Below, one piece after another: positions 39,903-48,509 of a stretch of 64,000 nucleotides of DNA. Each line of letters starts with the position of its first letter. Position 1 is the stretch's first letter. Below the pieces are notes generated by a model. It made no database searches and was not told the origin of the DNA. It worked only from the letters and a program-made list of their open reading frames with translations. The position numbers and the translations under genes were made by a program. Source of the DNA: DATLRC01 sp035478435 (GTDB taxonomy: Bacteria; Patescibacteriota; Saccharimonadia; Saccharimonadales; UBA4665); contig DATIJT010000005.1 of NCBI GenBank assembly GCA_035478435.1, positions 1 through 64,000 on the forward strand, in the 5' to 3' direction.

Positions 39903-40367
39903 ATGGTGACGAAGAAAACCTACCGTCTTACCAAAGAAGGAGTGGCGGAACTACAAGCGGAACTAGAAGGCTTGATTGCCGAACGTGCGGAGATTGCTGA
40001 TCGTATTAAGACGGCCCGCGAATTTGGTGATCTAGCTGAAAATGCTGAATATCAGTCAGCTAGGGCAGAGCAAGATAAGAATGAAAACCGGATCGCCGAA
40101 ATCGAACACATCTTGCAAAACGTTGAGCTTATTAAAGCGCCCAGATCTGGTAGTAAAGTCCAGCTTGGCTCGCATGTGAAGTTGCAAAATGATGGTAAAA
40201 CCAAAGATTTCCAGGTAGTCGGTACCGTAGAGGCTGATCCTCTGGAAGGCAAGATTTCAGATGAATCTCCTCTAGGTAAAGCTCTGTTGGGTAAAAAACT
40301 TGGTGAATCGGTAGAGATCCATGCTTCTAACGAGACTTCTACTTACAAAATCGTCGAAATTTCCTAA
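39903..40367 (+). CDS. greA: transcription elongation factor GreA
   Basis: Rescues backtracked RNA polymerase by stimulating transcript cleavage. It has 154 residues. The N-terminal coiled-coil includes the catalytic acidic tip (EFGDLAENAEYQSARAEQ, with the conserved DLxENAEY). The C-terminal FKBP-like domain has SDESPLGKALLGKKLGE. AAAGGAG with ATG 39903 about 8 nt later gives a good ribosome site. It is followed by a word-repeat hairpin, then lysS. Confidence 0.96.
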   Translation: MVTKKTYRLTKEGVAELQAELEGLIAERAEIADRIKTAREFGDLAENAEYQSARAEQDKNENRIAEIEHILQNVELIKAPRSGSKVQLGSHVKLQNDGKTKDFQVVGTVEADPLEGKISDESPLGKALLGKKLGESVEIHASNETSTYKIVEIS

Positions 40368-40370
40368 AAA

Positions 40371-40450
40371 CGTATAACGTAGTACGTATAGCGTATTTCG
40401 TATTTTGCTTATAGCAACTTATACTTTATACGTAATACGAGATACTAAAG
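40371..40450. repeat. word-repeat hairpin (ACGTAT/ATACGT) between greA and lysS
   Basis: ACGTATAACGTAGTACGTATAGCGTATTTCG is followed by TTATACTTTATACGTAATACGAGATAC. The two halves are roughly reverse complements built from CGTAT words. The right arm contains the -10-like GATACT that precedes lysS. Confidence 0.6.
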
Positions 40451-40452
40451 GT

Positions 40453-41988
40453 ATGCAGTGGTTAAATAAAATTGCCGATGACGTTATAGCTCGCCAGCCG
40501 CAGGGTGAAATTTTAATTGAGTCCGGCGGGTCACCTTCTGGCAGCTATCACTTAGGGCACATGCGCGAACTAGTCACGGCCGATGCCATTTTGCTGGAAC
40601 TTAAGCGCCGTGGCCGTGAGGCCCGGCACATTTACTTCGTGGATGATTTAGATAACTTACGAAAAATTCCGATCAACGTGCCGCCGGAATTTGAAAAATA
40701 CCTGGGTTATCCGTTATGCGATGTGCCAGCTCCTGATGGATCTAAGCGATCTTACGCTGACTATTTTCTGCAAGATTTGATAGACGGCTGCCAGGTTTTG
40801 GGCATAAAGGTAGAATTTGTTCGCTCGCACCAAAAATATCGTGAAGGTTTTTTCGTACCGGCCATTGAACGGTCGCTGGAACGGGTCGACGAGGCTCGAG
40901 AAGCGCTGGAAACTATATCTGGCCGCACATTGGAAGATGGTTGGTCGCCAATCCAAGTCCTAGAGGATAAACGGCTTAAAAAGCGCAAGTTTTTAAGCAT
41001 CAATAAGGATAATAAAACCATTCAGTATGAAACCGCAGATGGCCAGCCCCAAACTGTGAGCTATGCCAAAGGGGAAGTGAAATTAGACTGGCGCTTGGAC
41101 TGGCCGGGCCGGTGGTGGCTGCTCAATGTTTCGGTTGAGCCCTCGGGTCGGGACCACATGACCAAAGGCAGCTCATACGATACCGGTGTGCAGATTATGC
41201 GCGATGTCTACGAAGCCGCGCCGCCGTACCCGGTGTCTTACGACTTTATCAACATGGCCGGCGACACCAAAAAAATGAGCGCCAGCAAAGGGACCGGCCT
41301 GGACGCCGTGGAAGGCTCCAAAATTATGCCGCCGGAAGTAGTGCGCTACTTTATTTTGCGGGCAGCCCCGCTCAAAAGGTTATATTTTGACCCAGTAGCA
41401 GGTCTGGTGCAGCTGATGGATGAATTCGCCGCTTTTGCCGCCAAAGCCGATAAGACCGAAGACGAACAACAGCTTTGGTATGTTTCGACGCGCGGCAATA
41501 ATGAACACCGTTCGGTGGCCAGGGTGCCATTTTCGCACCTGGTGGCCAGTTACCAAGCCTCGCTTAGGGATGCTGACAAAACTTTGGAGGTCATTAAGCG
41601 TACCGAGCACTCCAAACAAGCCGAAGAAGACGCCGATATTATTCGTGAAGAACTGAAGTTCATAGACGAATGGCTCAGGCTGCGGGCCCCAGAAGAAGTA
41701 AAGTTTGAATTGGTTGAAAATATAGATAAGTCGGCTTTTAGTGCCGACCAGCAGAAGTACTTAGCGGCCTTAGCCGATAAATTAGAGCAGGCTCCAGAAG
41801 AGGCCGATGGGGCTTGGTTCCACGACGCCATCTATGCGTTAAAAGAAGAATTCGGCTTAGAGCCCAAAGAGCTCTTTAACACTTTGTACCAAGTGCTGAT
41901 AGGCAAGTCCAGTGGCCCGCGCGCCGGTTATTTCCTAAGCATCCTGCCACGCGATTGGCTTATAAAGCGTTTACGGCTAGAGGCTTAA
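40453..41988 (+). CDS. lysS: lysyl-tRNA synthetase, class I
   Basis: Charges tRNA-Lys with the class I (archaeal-type) enzyme, which is unrelated to the usual bacterial class II LysRS. It has 511 residues. HIGH reads GSPSGSYHLGHMREL, and KMSKS reads KKMSASKG near residue 278. SVEPSGRDHMTKGSSYDTG is the family-specific block that binds lysine. The start at 40453 has GATACT 6 nt upstream; an earlier in-frame ATG at 40405 lies inside the word-repeat hairpin. The zincin gene begins 5 nt after the stop. Confidence 0.94.
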   Translation: MQWLNKIADDVIARQPQGEILIESGGSPSGSYHLGHMRELVTADAILLELKRRGREARHIYFVDDLDNLRKIPINVPPEFEKYLGYPLCDVPAPDGSKRSYADYFLQDLIDGCQVLGIKVEFVRSHQKYREGFFVPAIERSLERVDEAREALETISGRTLEDGWSPIQVLEDKRLKKRKFLSINKDNKTIQYETADGQPQTVSYAKGEVKLDWRLDWPGRWWLLNVSVEPSGRDHMTKGSSYDTGVQIMRDVYEAAPPYPVSYDFINMAGDTKKMSASKGTGLDAVEGSKIMPPEVVRYFILRAAPLKRLYFDPVAGLVQLMDEFAAFAAKADKTEDEQQLWYVSTRGNNEHRSVARVPFSHLVASYQASLRDADKTLEVIKRTEHSKQAEEDADIIREELKFIDEWLRLRAPEEVKFELVENIDKSAFSADQQKYLAALADKLEQAPEEADGAWFHDAIYALKEEFGLEPKELFNTLYQVLIGKSSGPRAGYFLSILPRDWLIKRLRLEA

Positions 41989-41993
41989 AACTA

Positions 41994-42362
41994 ATGTTGC
42001 AAGTAAGCGACGAAGAATTCCAGCAACTCATTAACCAAGCGCTGGAGGAGTTGCCGGGCGAACACGTTAAAAACATCAAAAACGTGGCGATTCTGTATGA
42101 GGAAGAACCGACGCCTGCCCAGCGCCAAAAACTGGCATTACGCGACGACCAAACACTATTTGGTTTATACGAAGGCGTTCCGCTGAGCGCCCGGCAAGGC
42201 CAAACGCGCATCTTTCCCGATAAAATCACCATTTTCAAAGGTCCGACCGAACGGGTTTCGAACTCGACCGCTGAACTCAAGGAACACATCAAACACACCA
42301 TCTGGCACGAAATCGCCCATTATTATGGCTTGGACCATAGTCAGATCAGAGAGCTTGAATAA
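41994..42362 (+). CDS. minimal zincin-like metallopeptidase
   Basis: A 122-residue single-domain protein of the zincin_1 (former DUF1025) type. The active site near the end is IWHEIAHYYGLDHSQI, an HExxHxxGxxH zinc motif. The N-terminal MLQVSDEEFQQLINQALEEL helix and the conserved ILYEEEP and LFGLYEG segments fit the family. The start at 41994 is chosen because the family begins there. The gene is only 5 nt from lysS and is surely co-transcribed. The substrate is unknown. Confidence 0.88.
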   Translation: MLQVSDEEFQQLINQALEELPGEHVKNIKNVAILYEEEPTPAQRQKLALRDDQTLFGLYEGVPLSARQGQTRIFPDKITIFKGPTERVSNSTAELKEHIKHTIWHEIAHYYGLDHSQIRELE

Positions 42363-42378
42363 ATAACGAATAAACATC

Positions 42379-42407
42379 TTGATTTATGTCTCTCTTCGCC
42401 CTACCCT
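42379..42407 (+). promoter_or_regulatory. promoter of the whiB-like gene
   Basis: TTGATT (42379-42384), a 17-nt spacer and TACCCT (42402-42407), 6 nt before ATG 42414. Transcription would start at or next to the ATG. Confidence 0.55.
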
Positions 42408-42413
42408 GAGGTT

Positions 42414-42752
42414 ATGGCTCAAGCCGACACACTAGAATCTCCAAGGCAAATACGGATAAGGGAAGATGAAGTTCTCCGGCAGAGGCTATGCCAAATGGCC
42501 AGTGCCATAGCTGCAGAAGTGGCCGGGTTAGAAGAGCCGAAGTGGCAAGACAGTGCACTTTGCGCCAAAGGTGATCCGGAAGAGTTTTACCCCGAGACTA
42601 GTAGTACTAGAATTGCTAAAATAGTCTGCGGAGTTTGTAAGGTTAAGGTTGAGTGCCTGGAATATGCCTTGGCTAATGACGAAACTTTTGGAATATGGGG
42701 CGGTTTAACTGAGCGCGAACGGCGGCGCTTAAAGCGTAAAAGTGTAACATAG
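42414..42752 (+). CDS. WhiB-like iron-sulfur transcription factor
   Basis: A 112-residue protein with the WhiB pattern. Cys50, Cys72, Cys75 and Cys81 give C-x21-C-x2-C-x5-C for a [4Fe-4S] cluster. The turn motif GIWGG is at 93-97, followed by a basic tail (LTERERRRLKRKS) that binds DNA. Known WhiB proteins work by binding region 4 of the housekeeping sigma factor and are best known from Actinobacteria and their phages. The first 45 residues are an acidic helix-rich extension with an extra Cys26. It has its own promoter. Origin by transfer from an actinobacterial host or phage is possible. Confidence 0.88.
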   Translation: MAQADTLESPRQIRIREDEVLRQRLCQMASAIAAEVAGLEEPKWQDSALCAKGDPEEFYPETSSTRIAKIVCGVCKVKVECLEYALANDETFGIWGGLTERERRRLKRKSVT

Positions 42753-42769
42753 GCGACTTAATAAAGATG

Positions 42770-43306
42770 TTAATCGCCTGATTTCAACTTGGCGGCGAAT
42801 TTTTGGCGGAGTTTTTGAATTTTTGGGTCGATTATCACCATACAATAGCCGGCGCCTCGGTTGCGGTTATAGAAATCCTGCATATAGTCGTCCGCCGGCC
42901 AGAGTTTCTTGAAAGGAACTAGTTCGGTAACGATTGGATCTGGCCACAAATCTTTAGCGAAGCTGTTAATCATTTCTTCGGCTACTTTCTTTTGTTCCTC
43001 AGAGTGGTAAAAAATTACAGATCTGTACTCGGTGCCAACATCGTTACCCTGGCGATTTAGCGTGGTAGGGTCGTGCATAACGAAGAAAATTTCCAAAATT
43101 TCTCGGTAGGTAATTACGTCCGGATCAAACGTGACCTGTACGACTTCGGCGTGGCCGGTATCGCCCACGTAAACACGGTCGGTGGTCGGGTTGTCGACGT
43201 GACCGCCGCTGTAGCCGGAAACGACCGATTCAACGCCCTTGACACGTTGGTAAAAGGCTTCCAAACACCAATAACAGCCGCCGCCGAGAGTCGCAATTTC
43301 ACTCAT
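42770..43306 (-). CDS. msrA: peptide methionine sulfoxide reductase MsrA
   Basis: Repairs S-methionine sulfoxide in proteins. It has 178 residues. The catalytic motif is LGGGCYWCLEAFYQ (GCxWC, with Tyr for Phe). Family blocks SGYSGGHVDNPTTDRVYVG and GHAEVVQVTFDP follow. Resolving cysteine is found in the C-terminal RGAGYCMVI. TAAACT lies 6 nt before the ATG on the minus strand. A separate MsrB is not seen in the window. Confidence 0.94.
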   Translation of the reverse strand: MSEIATLGGGCYWCLEAFYQRVKGVESVVSGYSGGHVDNPTTDRVYVGDTGHAEVVQVTFDPDVITYREILEIFFVMHDPTTLNRQGNDVGTEYRSVIFYHSEEQKKVAEEMINSFAKDLWPDPIVTELVPFKKLWPADDYMQDFYNRNRGAGYCMVIIDPKIQKLRQKFAAKLKSGD

Positions 43307-43349
43307 GTCTTTAGTTTAGCGCACTTTGGAATATGTTAAAGTTAAAAAT

Positions 43350-43583
43350 ATGTCTAGTGAAATAAGAGGGCCTGTTACAAGTCCGCAGGCAAAGGCGTGG
43401 GCCAGAGGCGAAATGCCTTCTGATGAATTTTTTGCCTGGGCCTACGACCACGAAAGGCCTCTGGCTGAAGCTGACATTGCTCGGCGGCTAGCCGCTGCCG
43501 CAAAAATTAGGGAAGTAGCACCAAACGCTACCGATACTAGAAGTCTTGGCCAACGCGTCATTGACTTCTTTAGAGCCGCATGA
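43350..43583 (+). CDS. small hypothetical protein
   Basis: A 77-residue alpha-helical protein I do not recognise. TAAAGT (43337-43342) ends exactly 7 nt before ATG 43350. The middle has many Ala and Arg residues (ADIARRLAAAAKIREVA). No cysteine or signal peptide is present. The stop overlaps the next ATG (ATGA), so it is coupled to the HAD phosphatase gene. A link between their functions is likely but unknown. Confidence 0.6.
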   Translation: MSSEIRGPVTSPQAKAWARGEMPSDEFFAWAYDHERPLAEADIARRLAAAAKIREVAPNATDTRSLGQRVIDFFRAA

Positions 43584-44212
43584 AAACAGTTATTTTTGAT
43601 TTTGATGGCACTATCGCCGACAGCTTCGATTACGTGGCCGATTTCTTAACCTCTGAAGCTGGCCTAGCGCCGATGAATGACGGCCAAAAACTGGCGCTGC
43701 GGGGACTGTCGATGGCGGCTATGGCCCGGCATCTCGGTTATGGTTGGTGGCGGCTGCCCCGGCTGTTTGTTAAAGGCCGCCACCGGATGGGGCGGGCGAT
43801 TGAAAAGCTCCAGCCCTTTGAGGACATGACAGGCATTATCAAAGAACTGAATACTGAAGGCTACAAACTATTCATGGTTAGTAACAATAGCACGGGTAAC
43901 CTACAGCTGTTTTTGCGCCATAACAAATTGAGTAAATATTTTTCGAAAATTTACGGCGGTGTGGGCTTGTTCGGTAAAGCCCCGGTACTCAGGCGGCTAC
44001 TTAAAGAACACGGTTTAGACAAGCAAAACGTTATCTATATTGGCGATGAGCTACGCGATATCGAAGCCGCCCAATCGGTCGGTATCAGGGTGGTGGCTGT
44101 GCGGTGGGGTTTCGCCCGGTCGGCTGACCTGCTCGCCCTAAAGCCGACCGCCGTGGCCGACACGCCCGGAGAGCTGATGGCAATCATCAACCGTTTAAGC
44201 AAGCAATCCTAA
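43580..44212 (+). CDS. HAD-superfamily phosphatase (phosphoglycolate phosphatase-like)
   Basis: A 210-residue HAD hydrolase. Motif I is IFDFDGTIADSFDY (nucleophile Asp8 region), motif II is LFMVSNNSTG, motif III is the Lys in FGKAPVL, and motif IV is VIYIGDELRDIEAA. The cap is a helical type with basic residues. It most resembles Gph/PpaX-type phosphatases, so the substrate is a small phosphate ester, but which one cannot be told. Its start is coupled to the preceding 77-residue protein. Confidence 0.85.
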   Translation: MKTVIFDFDGTIADSFDYVADFLTSEAGLAPMNDGQKLALRGLSMAAMARHLGYGWWRLPRLFVKGRHRMGRAIEKLQPFEDMTGIIKELNTEGYKLFMVSNNSTGNLQLFLRHNKLSKYFSKIYGGVGLFGKAPVLRRLLKEHGLDKQNVIYIGDELRDIEAAQSVGIRVVAVRWGFARSADLLALKPTAVADTPGELMAIINRLSKQS

Positions 44213-44288
44213 GCACCGCTTAAAATTGTCTTGTAGTTCGCTGGTAACAGGAGTATGCTCGAATTAATTCTAACTATTAGGAGAAACA

Positions 44289-44885
44289 ATGGAAGATAAT
44301 AATGAAATGCCCCCTAACCACGACTATTCAAACCCTGGCTTGCCCGAGCTGCCCGACTGGCCAGCGCCGGCTGAAGAGCCTAAGCCTGCCGACCTCCATC
44401 ATCAATCCCACCACGAGGTTAAAGACGTAAACCCCATGGCAGTGGTCCAGGTTCTCAGCACCCGGGGTGTGGAATACACCATGCTAACCCTTTGCCTGTG
44501 GCTGGTGGCTATAGCTTTTGGCTGGGTAGGACTGGCGCTAGTAAACGGCGACATGCATTTTAACATTTTGGCCTTTCCGGCAGCCCTGCTAGTTGTCGCC
44601 TTGCCAATATTCGCTTGGCTGTTCCTGCGCCAAAAACGGGCTGAACTCATGAATCCCATGCTCAAACTTGACCCGTCGAAGCGGCGGCTGACGCAGCTGA
44701 CCCAAATTGTCACTTTCGCAATCTGTTTATTCAATGTTATAGGTTTTGTTTTCCTAGTATTTTCCAAACTGGCCGGCCAGGGCGGACCAGTGCTGTGGAA
44801 GAGCTTTTTAAACCTGTTAGTCGTTTTGGTAGTCGCCGGTGGCATTCTGGCCTACTACTGGAACGATGAACACCGCGGACGGTAA
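44289..44885 (+). CDS. membrane protein, four helices (possibly DUF5671-like)
   Basis: A 198-residue protein. Residues 1 to 60 are Pro/Glu/His-rich and cytoplasmic or disordered (HDYSNPGLPELPDWPAPAEE). Four membrane helices follow, including LTLCLWLVAIAFGWVGLALV, AALLVVALPIFAWLFL, IVTFAICLFNVIGFVFLVF and LLVVLVVAGGILAYYW. It ends in WNDEHRGR. The helix pattern and the YYWxDEHR end recall DUF5671 proteins of Patescibacteria; this is from memory only. AGGAG stands before the ATG. It is followed 5 nt later by a pilin-like gene. Confidence 0.7.
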   Translation: MEDNNEMPPNHDYSNPGLPELPDWPAPAEEPKPADLHHQSHHEVKDVNPMAVVQVLSTRGVEYTMLTLCLWLVAIAFGWVGLALVNGDMHFNILAFPAALLVVALPIFAWLFLRQKRAELMNPMLKLDPSKRRLTQLTQIVTFAICLFNVIGFVFLVFSKLAGQGGPVLWKSFLNLLVVLVVAGGILAYYWNDEHRGR

Positions 44886-44890
44886 GCGCT

Positions 44891-45496
44891 ATGGTTGAAA
44901 AAATACTTCGTTGGTATCGTTTGGGCCTGATGATTGTAGGTTTAGCTGCTCTAGCAGTGGTTATTTTGGTAGTGACCCAGGCGCTCAGCGCCAAGCAAGA
45001 TAACGAGACCTATAAAAAGGCTAATGAAATCGCCACTAAGCTGAATAGTTACGCTAACAAAAACCAAGCCATACCCGATTCGCTGGCCGCCGCTGGCATT
45101 AAGGACGTACCCTCAACCATAACTTACAAAAAAAAGGCAAGTGACAGTTACGAATTTTGTGTTACTTATAAATCGGCAGACAATAGTATGAATACAGTTG
45201 GCATAAGCGATGTTCTAATGGGCGCCCGCTTTGGAATGCCGCCAATGACTTCCGGTAGCTACGGCTCGTATGGCTCGAGTTCGTTATATATCTCAACCCA
45301 GCACAAAAAGGGCCAAAACTGCCAGACGGTTACGCCGTATTTTTATAGCTCTTCATCCGGATATAACGGCTACAACTATGGATCGGGCAGCAATTGCCGC
45401 TACGACTACACTAAATCTGGTAGCCAAGCTTACCAAGACTACCTGAACTGTCTAGATAAAGCCTCCAGCCAACAACCCACCACGCTGACTAACTAA
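44891..45496 (+). CDS. membrane-anchored, Tyr/Ser/Gly-rich extracellular protein (pilin-like)
   Basis: A 201-residue protein with one N-terminal membrane helix (LGLMIVGLAALAVVILVVTQA) and no cleavage site of standard type. The rest is extracellular: a helical stretch (ETYKKANEIATKLNSYANKN), four or so cysteines, and a Ser/Tyr/Gly-rich C-terminus (SSSSGYNGYNYGSGSNC). The layout resembles minor pilins or pseudopilins, but the hydrophobic segment lacks the typical Glu5 and prepilin cleavage motif. It is co-transcribed with the preceding four-helix protein. Confidence 0.65.
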   Translation: MVEKILRWYRLGLMIVGLAALAVVILVVTQALSAKQDNETYKKANEIATKLNSYANKNQAIPDSLAAAGIKDVPSTITYKKKASDSYEFCVTYKSADNSMNTVGISDVLMGARFGMPPMTSGSYGSYGSSSLYISTQHKKGQNCQTVTPYFYSSSSGYNGYNYGSGSNCRYDYTKSGSQAYQDYLNCLDKASSQQPTTLTN

Positions 45497-45551
45497 AATT
45501 TCAGGCATGGCGAAATCAGCAGAGATGCGAAAATAATCGTAAGCTAGCTCT

Positions 45552-46388
45552 ATGGAATTTCTGATAATAATTTTAATAATCGCGGCGGTCTATTGGCTAC
45601 CGTGCACCACTTACATTTCTGGCTCAATTCTCACGAAGCGTGGTAAACGGCTGACCTATGTCATAGGCGACAATTTGCACTTTGGCTCCCGTCCGGGAAG
45701 GTTTCACGGCATCGACATTATATTGCCCACAACTCTGCCGCACATTTATCTTGACGCGCAGCGGCGCCAGGGCTTTAAAGGTCCACGTTCATTTTTACAA
45801 AAGAGCCAAAAGCTACAATTGGAAGGGGATTTTAATAACTATTTCAAGGCTTACGTTGTACCCGGATTTGACGTTCTGGCCCTTAGCATTTTGACACCCG
45901 ACGTGCTTCAGACGCTTATTAAAGAAGCCGACGGAATAGATGTAGAGATTGAAGGCAACCACCTCAGGCTAATTTCAAATACTCGCATTGGTAGGTATGA
46001 AGACAAGAAGCAGCTGATGATAGGTGAAGCCCGTCGTATCGTTGAAGAAGTTGAACATAAATTGCAAAGCTGGTCGGCAGCAGATGCCAGGCAAGCGGCA
46101 CAGAAAAACCTTAAGACAGAAAACATGCCAACTTTGTTTGTAGCTGGGCGCAATTTCCGGCTTAGTACTATTTTGCTAGGCTCTATCTATGGTCTTTTGT
46201 CCCTGGTTCTCTGGTCACTTACTATCGATGACATACGTCACCCCCGAAACCTCACTCCCAGTGATGTCCGCGCAGAAGTGATCGTAACGTTCTTATTTTT
46301 CCCAGTCCTATACGCCCTACTAATCATCGGCGTACCGCGCGGTTGGTTTAACTGGATCTTCAATATAGCTGAAAAGATGAATCGTTAG
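45552..46388 (+). CDS. membrane protein of unknown function
   Basis: A 278-residue protein with one N-terminal membrane helix (MEFLIIILIIAAVYWLPC) and two C-terminal helices (STILLGSIYGLLSLVLWSLT and VIVTFLFFPVLYALLIIGVP). Between them lies a soluble domain of about 170 residues (LEGDFNNYFKAYVVPGFDVL, helical part LMIGEARRIVEEVEHKL). I do not recognise it. The layout suggests a cytoplasmic or external domain held at the membrane. It follows the pilin-like gene after 55 nt. Confidence 0.7.
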   Translation: MEFLIIILIIAAVYWLPCTTYISGSILTKRGKRLTYVIGDNLHFGSRPGRFHGIDIILPTTLPHIYLDAQRRQGFKGPRSFLQKSQKLQLEGDFNNYFKAYVVPGFDVLALSILTPDVLQTLIKEADGIDVEIEGNHLRLISNTRIGRYEDKKQLMIGEARRIVEEVEHKLQSWSAADARQAAQKNLKTENMPTLFVAGRNFRLSTILLGSIYGLLSLVLWSLTIDDIRHPRNLTPSDVRAEVIVTFLFFPVLYALLIIGVPRGWFNWIFNIAEKMNR

Positions 46389-46411
46389 ACCCAGCTGATA
46401 CAATATAACTA

Positions 46412-47230
46412 ATGGCATATATGAGGCAACGGAGCCAGCCGTACCAGCCTGGGCAGGCGGCGGTGTATAAAATTTCCAGGTCTAAGATCGAGCTATTTAT
46501 GCAGTGCCCGCGTTGTTTTTGGCTAGACGCGCGGCTGAAGATCAAGCGGCCGGACGGTCCGCCGTTTCAGATCAATAAAGCTATCGACGAACTGTTCAAA
46601 AAGGAATTCGATGCTTACCGTGTCAAAGGTGAACCACATCCTTTGATGACCGATAACCAGATCCAGGCTACCCCGTTCGCCCACGAAAAATTAAATACCT
46701 GGCGAACTAACTTTACGGGCGTAGCCATTCTCCATGAACCCACCAACTTGCATGTTTTTGGGGCGGTTGACGACCTGTGGGTCAACGACGAGGATGAATT
46801 GATCGTAGTTGACTACAAAGCGACCGCTAAAGCCAGTGAAGTCAGCCTGGACGCCGAGTGGCAAATCAGTTACAAGCGCCAAATGGAAGTCTACCAGTGG
46901 CTGCTGCGCCAAAACGGCTTTAAAGTCAGTGACACCGGCTACTTTGTCTACACCAATGGCCGGCTAGATCTGGACGGCTTTTTTGACAGGGTAGAATTCC
47001 GTACCAAAATCATCCCATATACCGGCAGCGACGCTTGGGTCGAGCCAACCATTATGGCAATGAAGCAATGCCTAGAGGGCGAAATGCCGGCTATCGGCAC
47101 CGCGGCCATGGGTGGGCCCTGTGACTACTGCACTTACGCCCGGGCCCGCACAGAATTGACGATCAAAGAATTACAGGGCCGAAGTCCATCTAATCCTAAA
47201 AAACTGCCAAAAGCCCAAAAACTCTTATAG
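46412..47230 (+). CDS. PD-(D/E)XK nuclease with Fe-S type cysteines (RecB/Cas4-like)
   Basis: A 272-residue RecB-family nuclease domain. Active-site blocks are FGAVDDLWVNDEDELIVVDY with VVDYKATAK (the D and ExK-type DxK positions) and QMEVYQWLLRQNG (Gln-Tyr motif). Two pairs of cysteines, CPRC at residues 31-34 and CDYC near 239-242, could hold an Fe-S cluster as in Cas4 and AddB. No CRISPR array or cas gene is found here, so a DNA-repair role is more likely. TACAAT (46399-46404) ends exactly 7 nt before ATG 46412. Confidence 0.85.
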   Translation: MAYMRQRSQPYQPGQAAVYKISRSKIELFMQCPRCFWLDARLKIKRPDGPPFQINKAIDELFKKEFDAYRVKGEPHPLMTDNQIQATPFAHEKLNTWRTNFTGVAILHEPTNLHVFGAVDDLWVNDEDELIVVDYKATAKASEVSLDAEWQISYKRQMEVYQWLLRQNGFKVSDTGYFVYTNGRLDLDGFFDRVEFRTKIIPYTGSDAWVEPTIMAMKQCLEGEMPAIGTAAMGGPCDYCTYARARTELTIKELQGRSPSNPKKLPKAQKLL

Positions 47231-47258
47231 CTTTACGTTTTAATGTACAATTACAGGC

Positions 47259-48503
47259 ATGTTAGACATTCAGTTTATCCGCGATAACGCAGAACTCGTC
47301 AAGCAAAAGTCGAAGCAAAAGGGGTATGAGGTAGATATTGACCAATTGCTTCAGCTTGACATAGAGCGACGCACGCGGTTAACGCAAGTTGAAGAATTAC
47401 GCAAACGGCGGAATGACCAAGCAGCTGAACTCAAAAATAAAAAACCCAGCGAGGAACAAATTGCCGGCGGCAAGCAGCTGAAAGAAGAGATAAGCCAGCG
47501 CGAAACCGAACTCCAGCAAATTGAAGCCAAATATCTAGAGATTTTGCAGTCTATACCAAATGTCATTCCCGATGACACACCGGAGGGCGGGGAAGAGAAT
47601 AACTGCGAAGAAAAAAAATGGGGCGAACCGAGACAAGACGAGGTTAAAGACCATCTTACTTGGGGTGAAGAGCGTGGCCTGATTGACTTCGAGCGCGGGG
47701 CCAAAGTGGCCGGGGCCAAGTTTTATTATCTAAAGGGTGGCTTAGTGCCTTTGGAGTTAGCGGTTTTCCAGTTTGGTTTGCAGCTGGCTGCCAAGCACGG
47801 CTTCACGCCCATGACAGTGCCGCACCTAGTCAGCAGTCGTACCGTTAGTGGCACCGGCTTCATGGCTAAAGGCGATGAACAGCAGATTTATAAGATCGAA
47901 GGTGAAGATTTAAACTTGATCGCCACGGCTGAAATCCCGATCACTGGCTACCATGCCGATGAAATAGTTAAGGCTGCCGAGCTACCGATTTTATATGCCG
48001 GCCTGAGCCCGGCCTACCGCCGCGAAGCCGGTGCCTACGGCAAGCATAGCAAAGGCTTGTACCGCGTCCACCAATTCAACAAACTGGAGCTCTACGTTTT
48101 TTGCAAACCAGAAGATAGTGAAAGTTGGCACCAAAAACTGGTGCAAATGGAAGAGGAATTGTGCCAAGCGCTGGAAATTCCTTACCGTTTGGTGCGGATT
48201 GCCGCCGGCGATTTGGGCCTATCAGCCTACAAAAAGTTCGATGTCGAGTACTGGAGTCCAGCTGAGAAAACTTACCGCGAACTGATGAGTTGCTCCAACG
48301 TTACCGATTACCAAGCCCGTCGCTTGAACATCCGCTACAAAGATGAAACAGGCAAGACTCAATTTGTGCACACTTTGAACGGCACGGCCGCTGCCTTTAG
48401 CCGGCTGTGCATAGCCCTAATCGAAAACCATCAAAAACCAGATGGCAAAGTCCAAATCCCGGCGGCCTTACACACTTTCATGTCCGGCCAAACCGAGATT
48501 TAA
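47259..48503 (+). CDS. serS: seryl-tRNA synthetase
   Basis: Class II synthetase for serine (and selenocysteine tRNA, where present). It has 414 residues. The N-terminal coiled-coil arm binds the long variable arm of tRNA-Ser (VEELRKRRNDQAAELKNKKP). Motif 2 is SPAYRREAGAYGKHSKGLYR and motif 3 is LNGTAAAFSRLCIALIENHQ. TACAAT (47246-47251) ends exactly 7 nt before ATG 47259, and there is no Shine-Dalgarno. A REP-like sequence and structured element copy 4 follow the gene. Confidence 0.96.
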   Translation: MLDIQFIRDNAELVKQKSKQKGYEVDIDQLLQLDIERRTRLTQVEELRKRRNDQAAELKNKKPSEEQIAGGKQLKEEISQRETELQQIEAKYLEILQSIPNVIPDDTPEGGEENNCEEKKWGEPRQDEVKDHLTWGEERGLIDFERGAKVAGAKFYYLKGGLVPLELAVFQFGLQLAAKHGFTPMTVPHLVSSRTVSGTGFMAKGDEQQIYKIEGEDLNLIATAEIPITGYHADEIVKAAELPILYAGLSPAYRREAGAYGKHSKGLYRVHQFNKLELYVFCKPEDSESWHQKLVQMEEELCQALEIPYRLVRIAAGDLGLSAYKKFDVEYWSPAEKTYRELMSCSNVTDYQARRLNIRYKDETGKTQFVHTLNGTAAAFSRLCIALIENHQKPDGKVQIPAALHTFMSGQTEI

Positions 48504-48509
48504 ACAATT

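Noticed and set aside
46412..47230. Possible Cas4 and thus a CRISPR system
   Set aside because: The protein is RecB/Cas4-like, but no repeats or other cas genes are present within the window.
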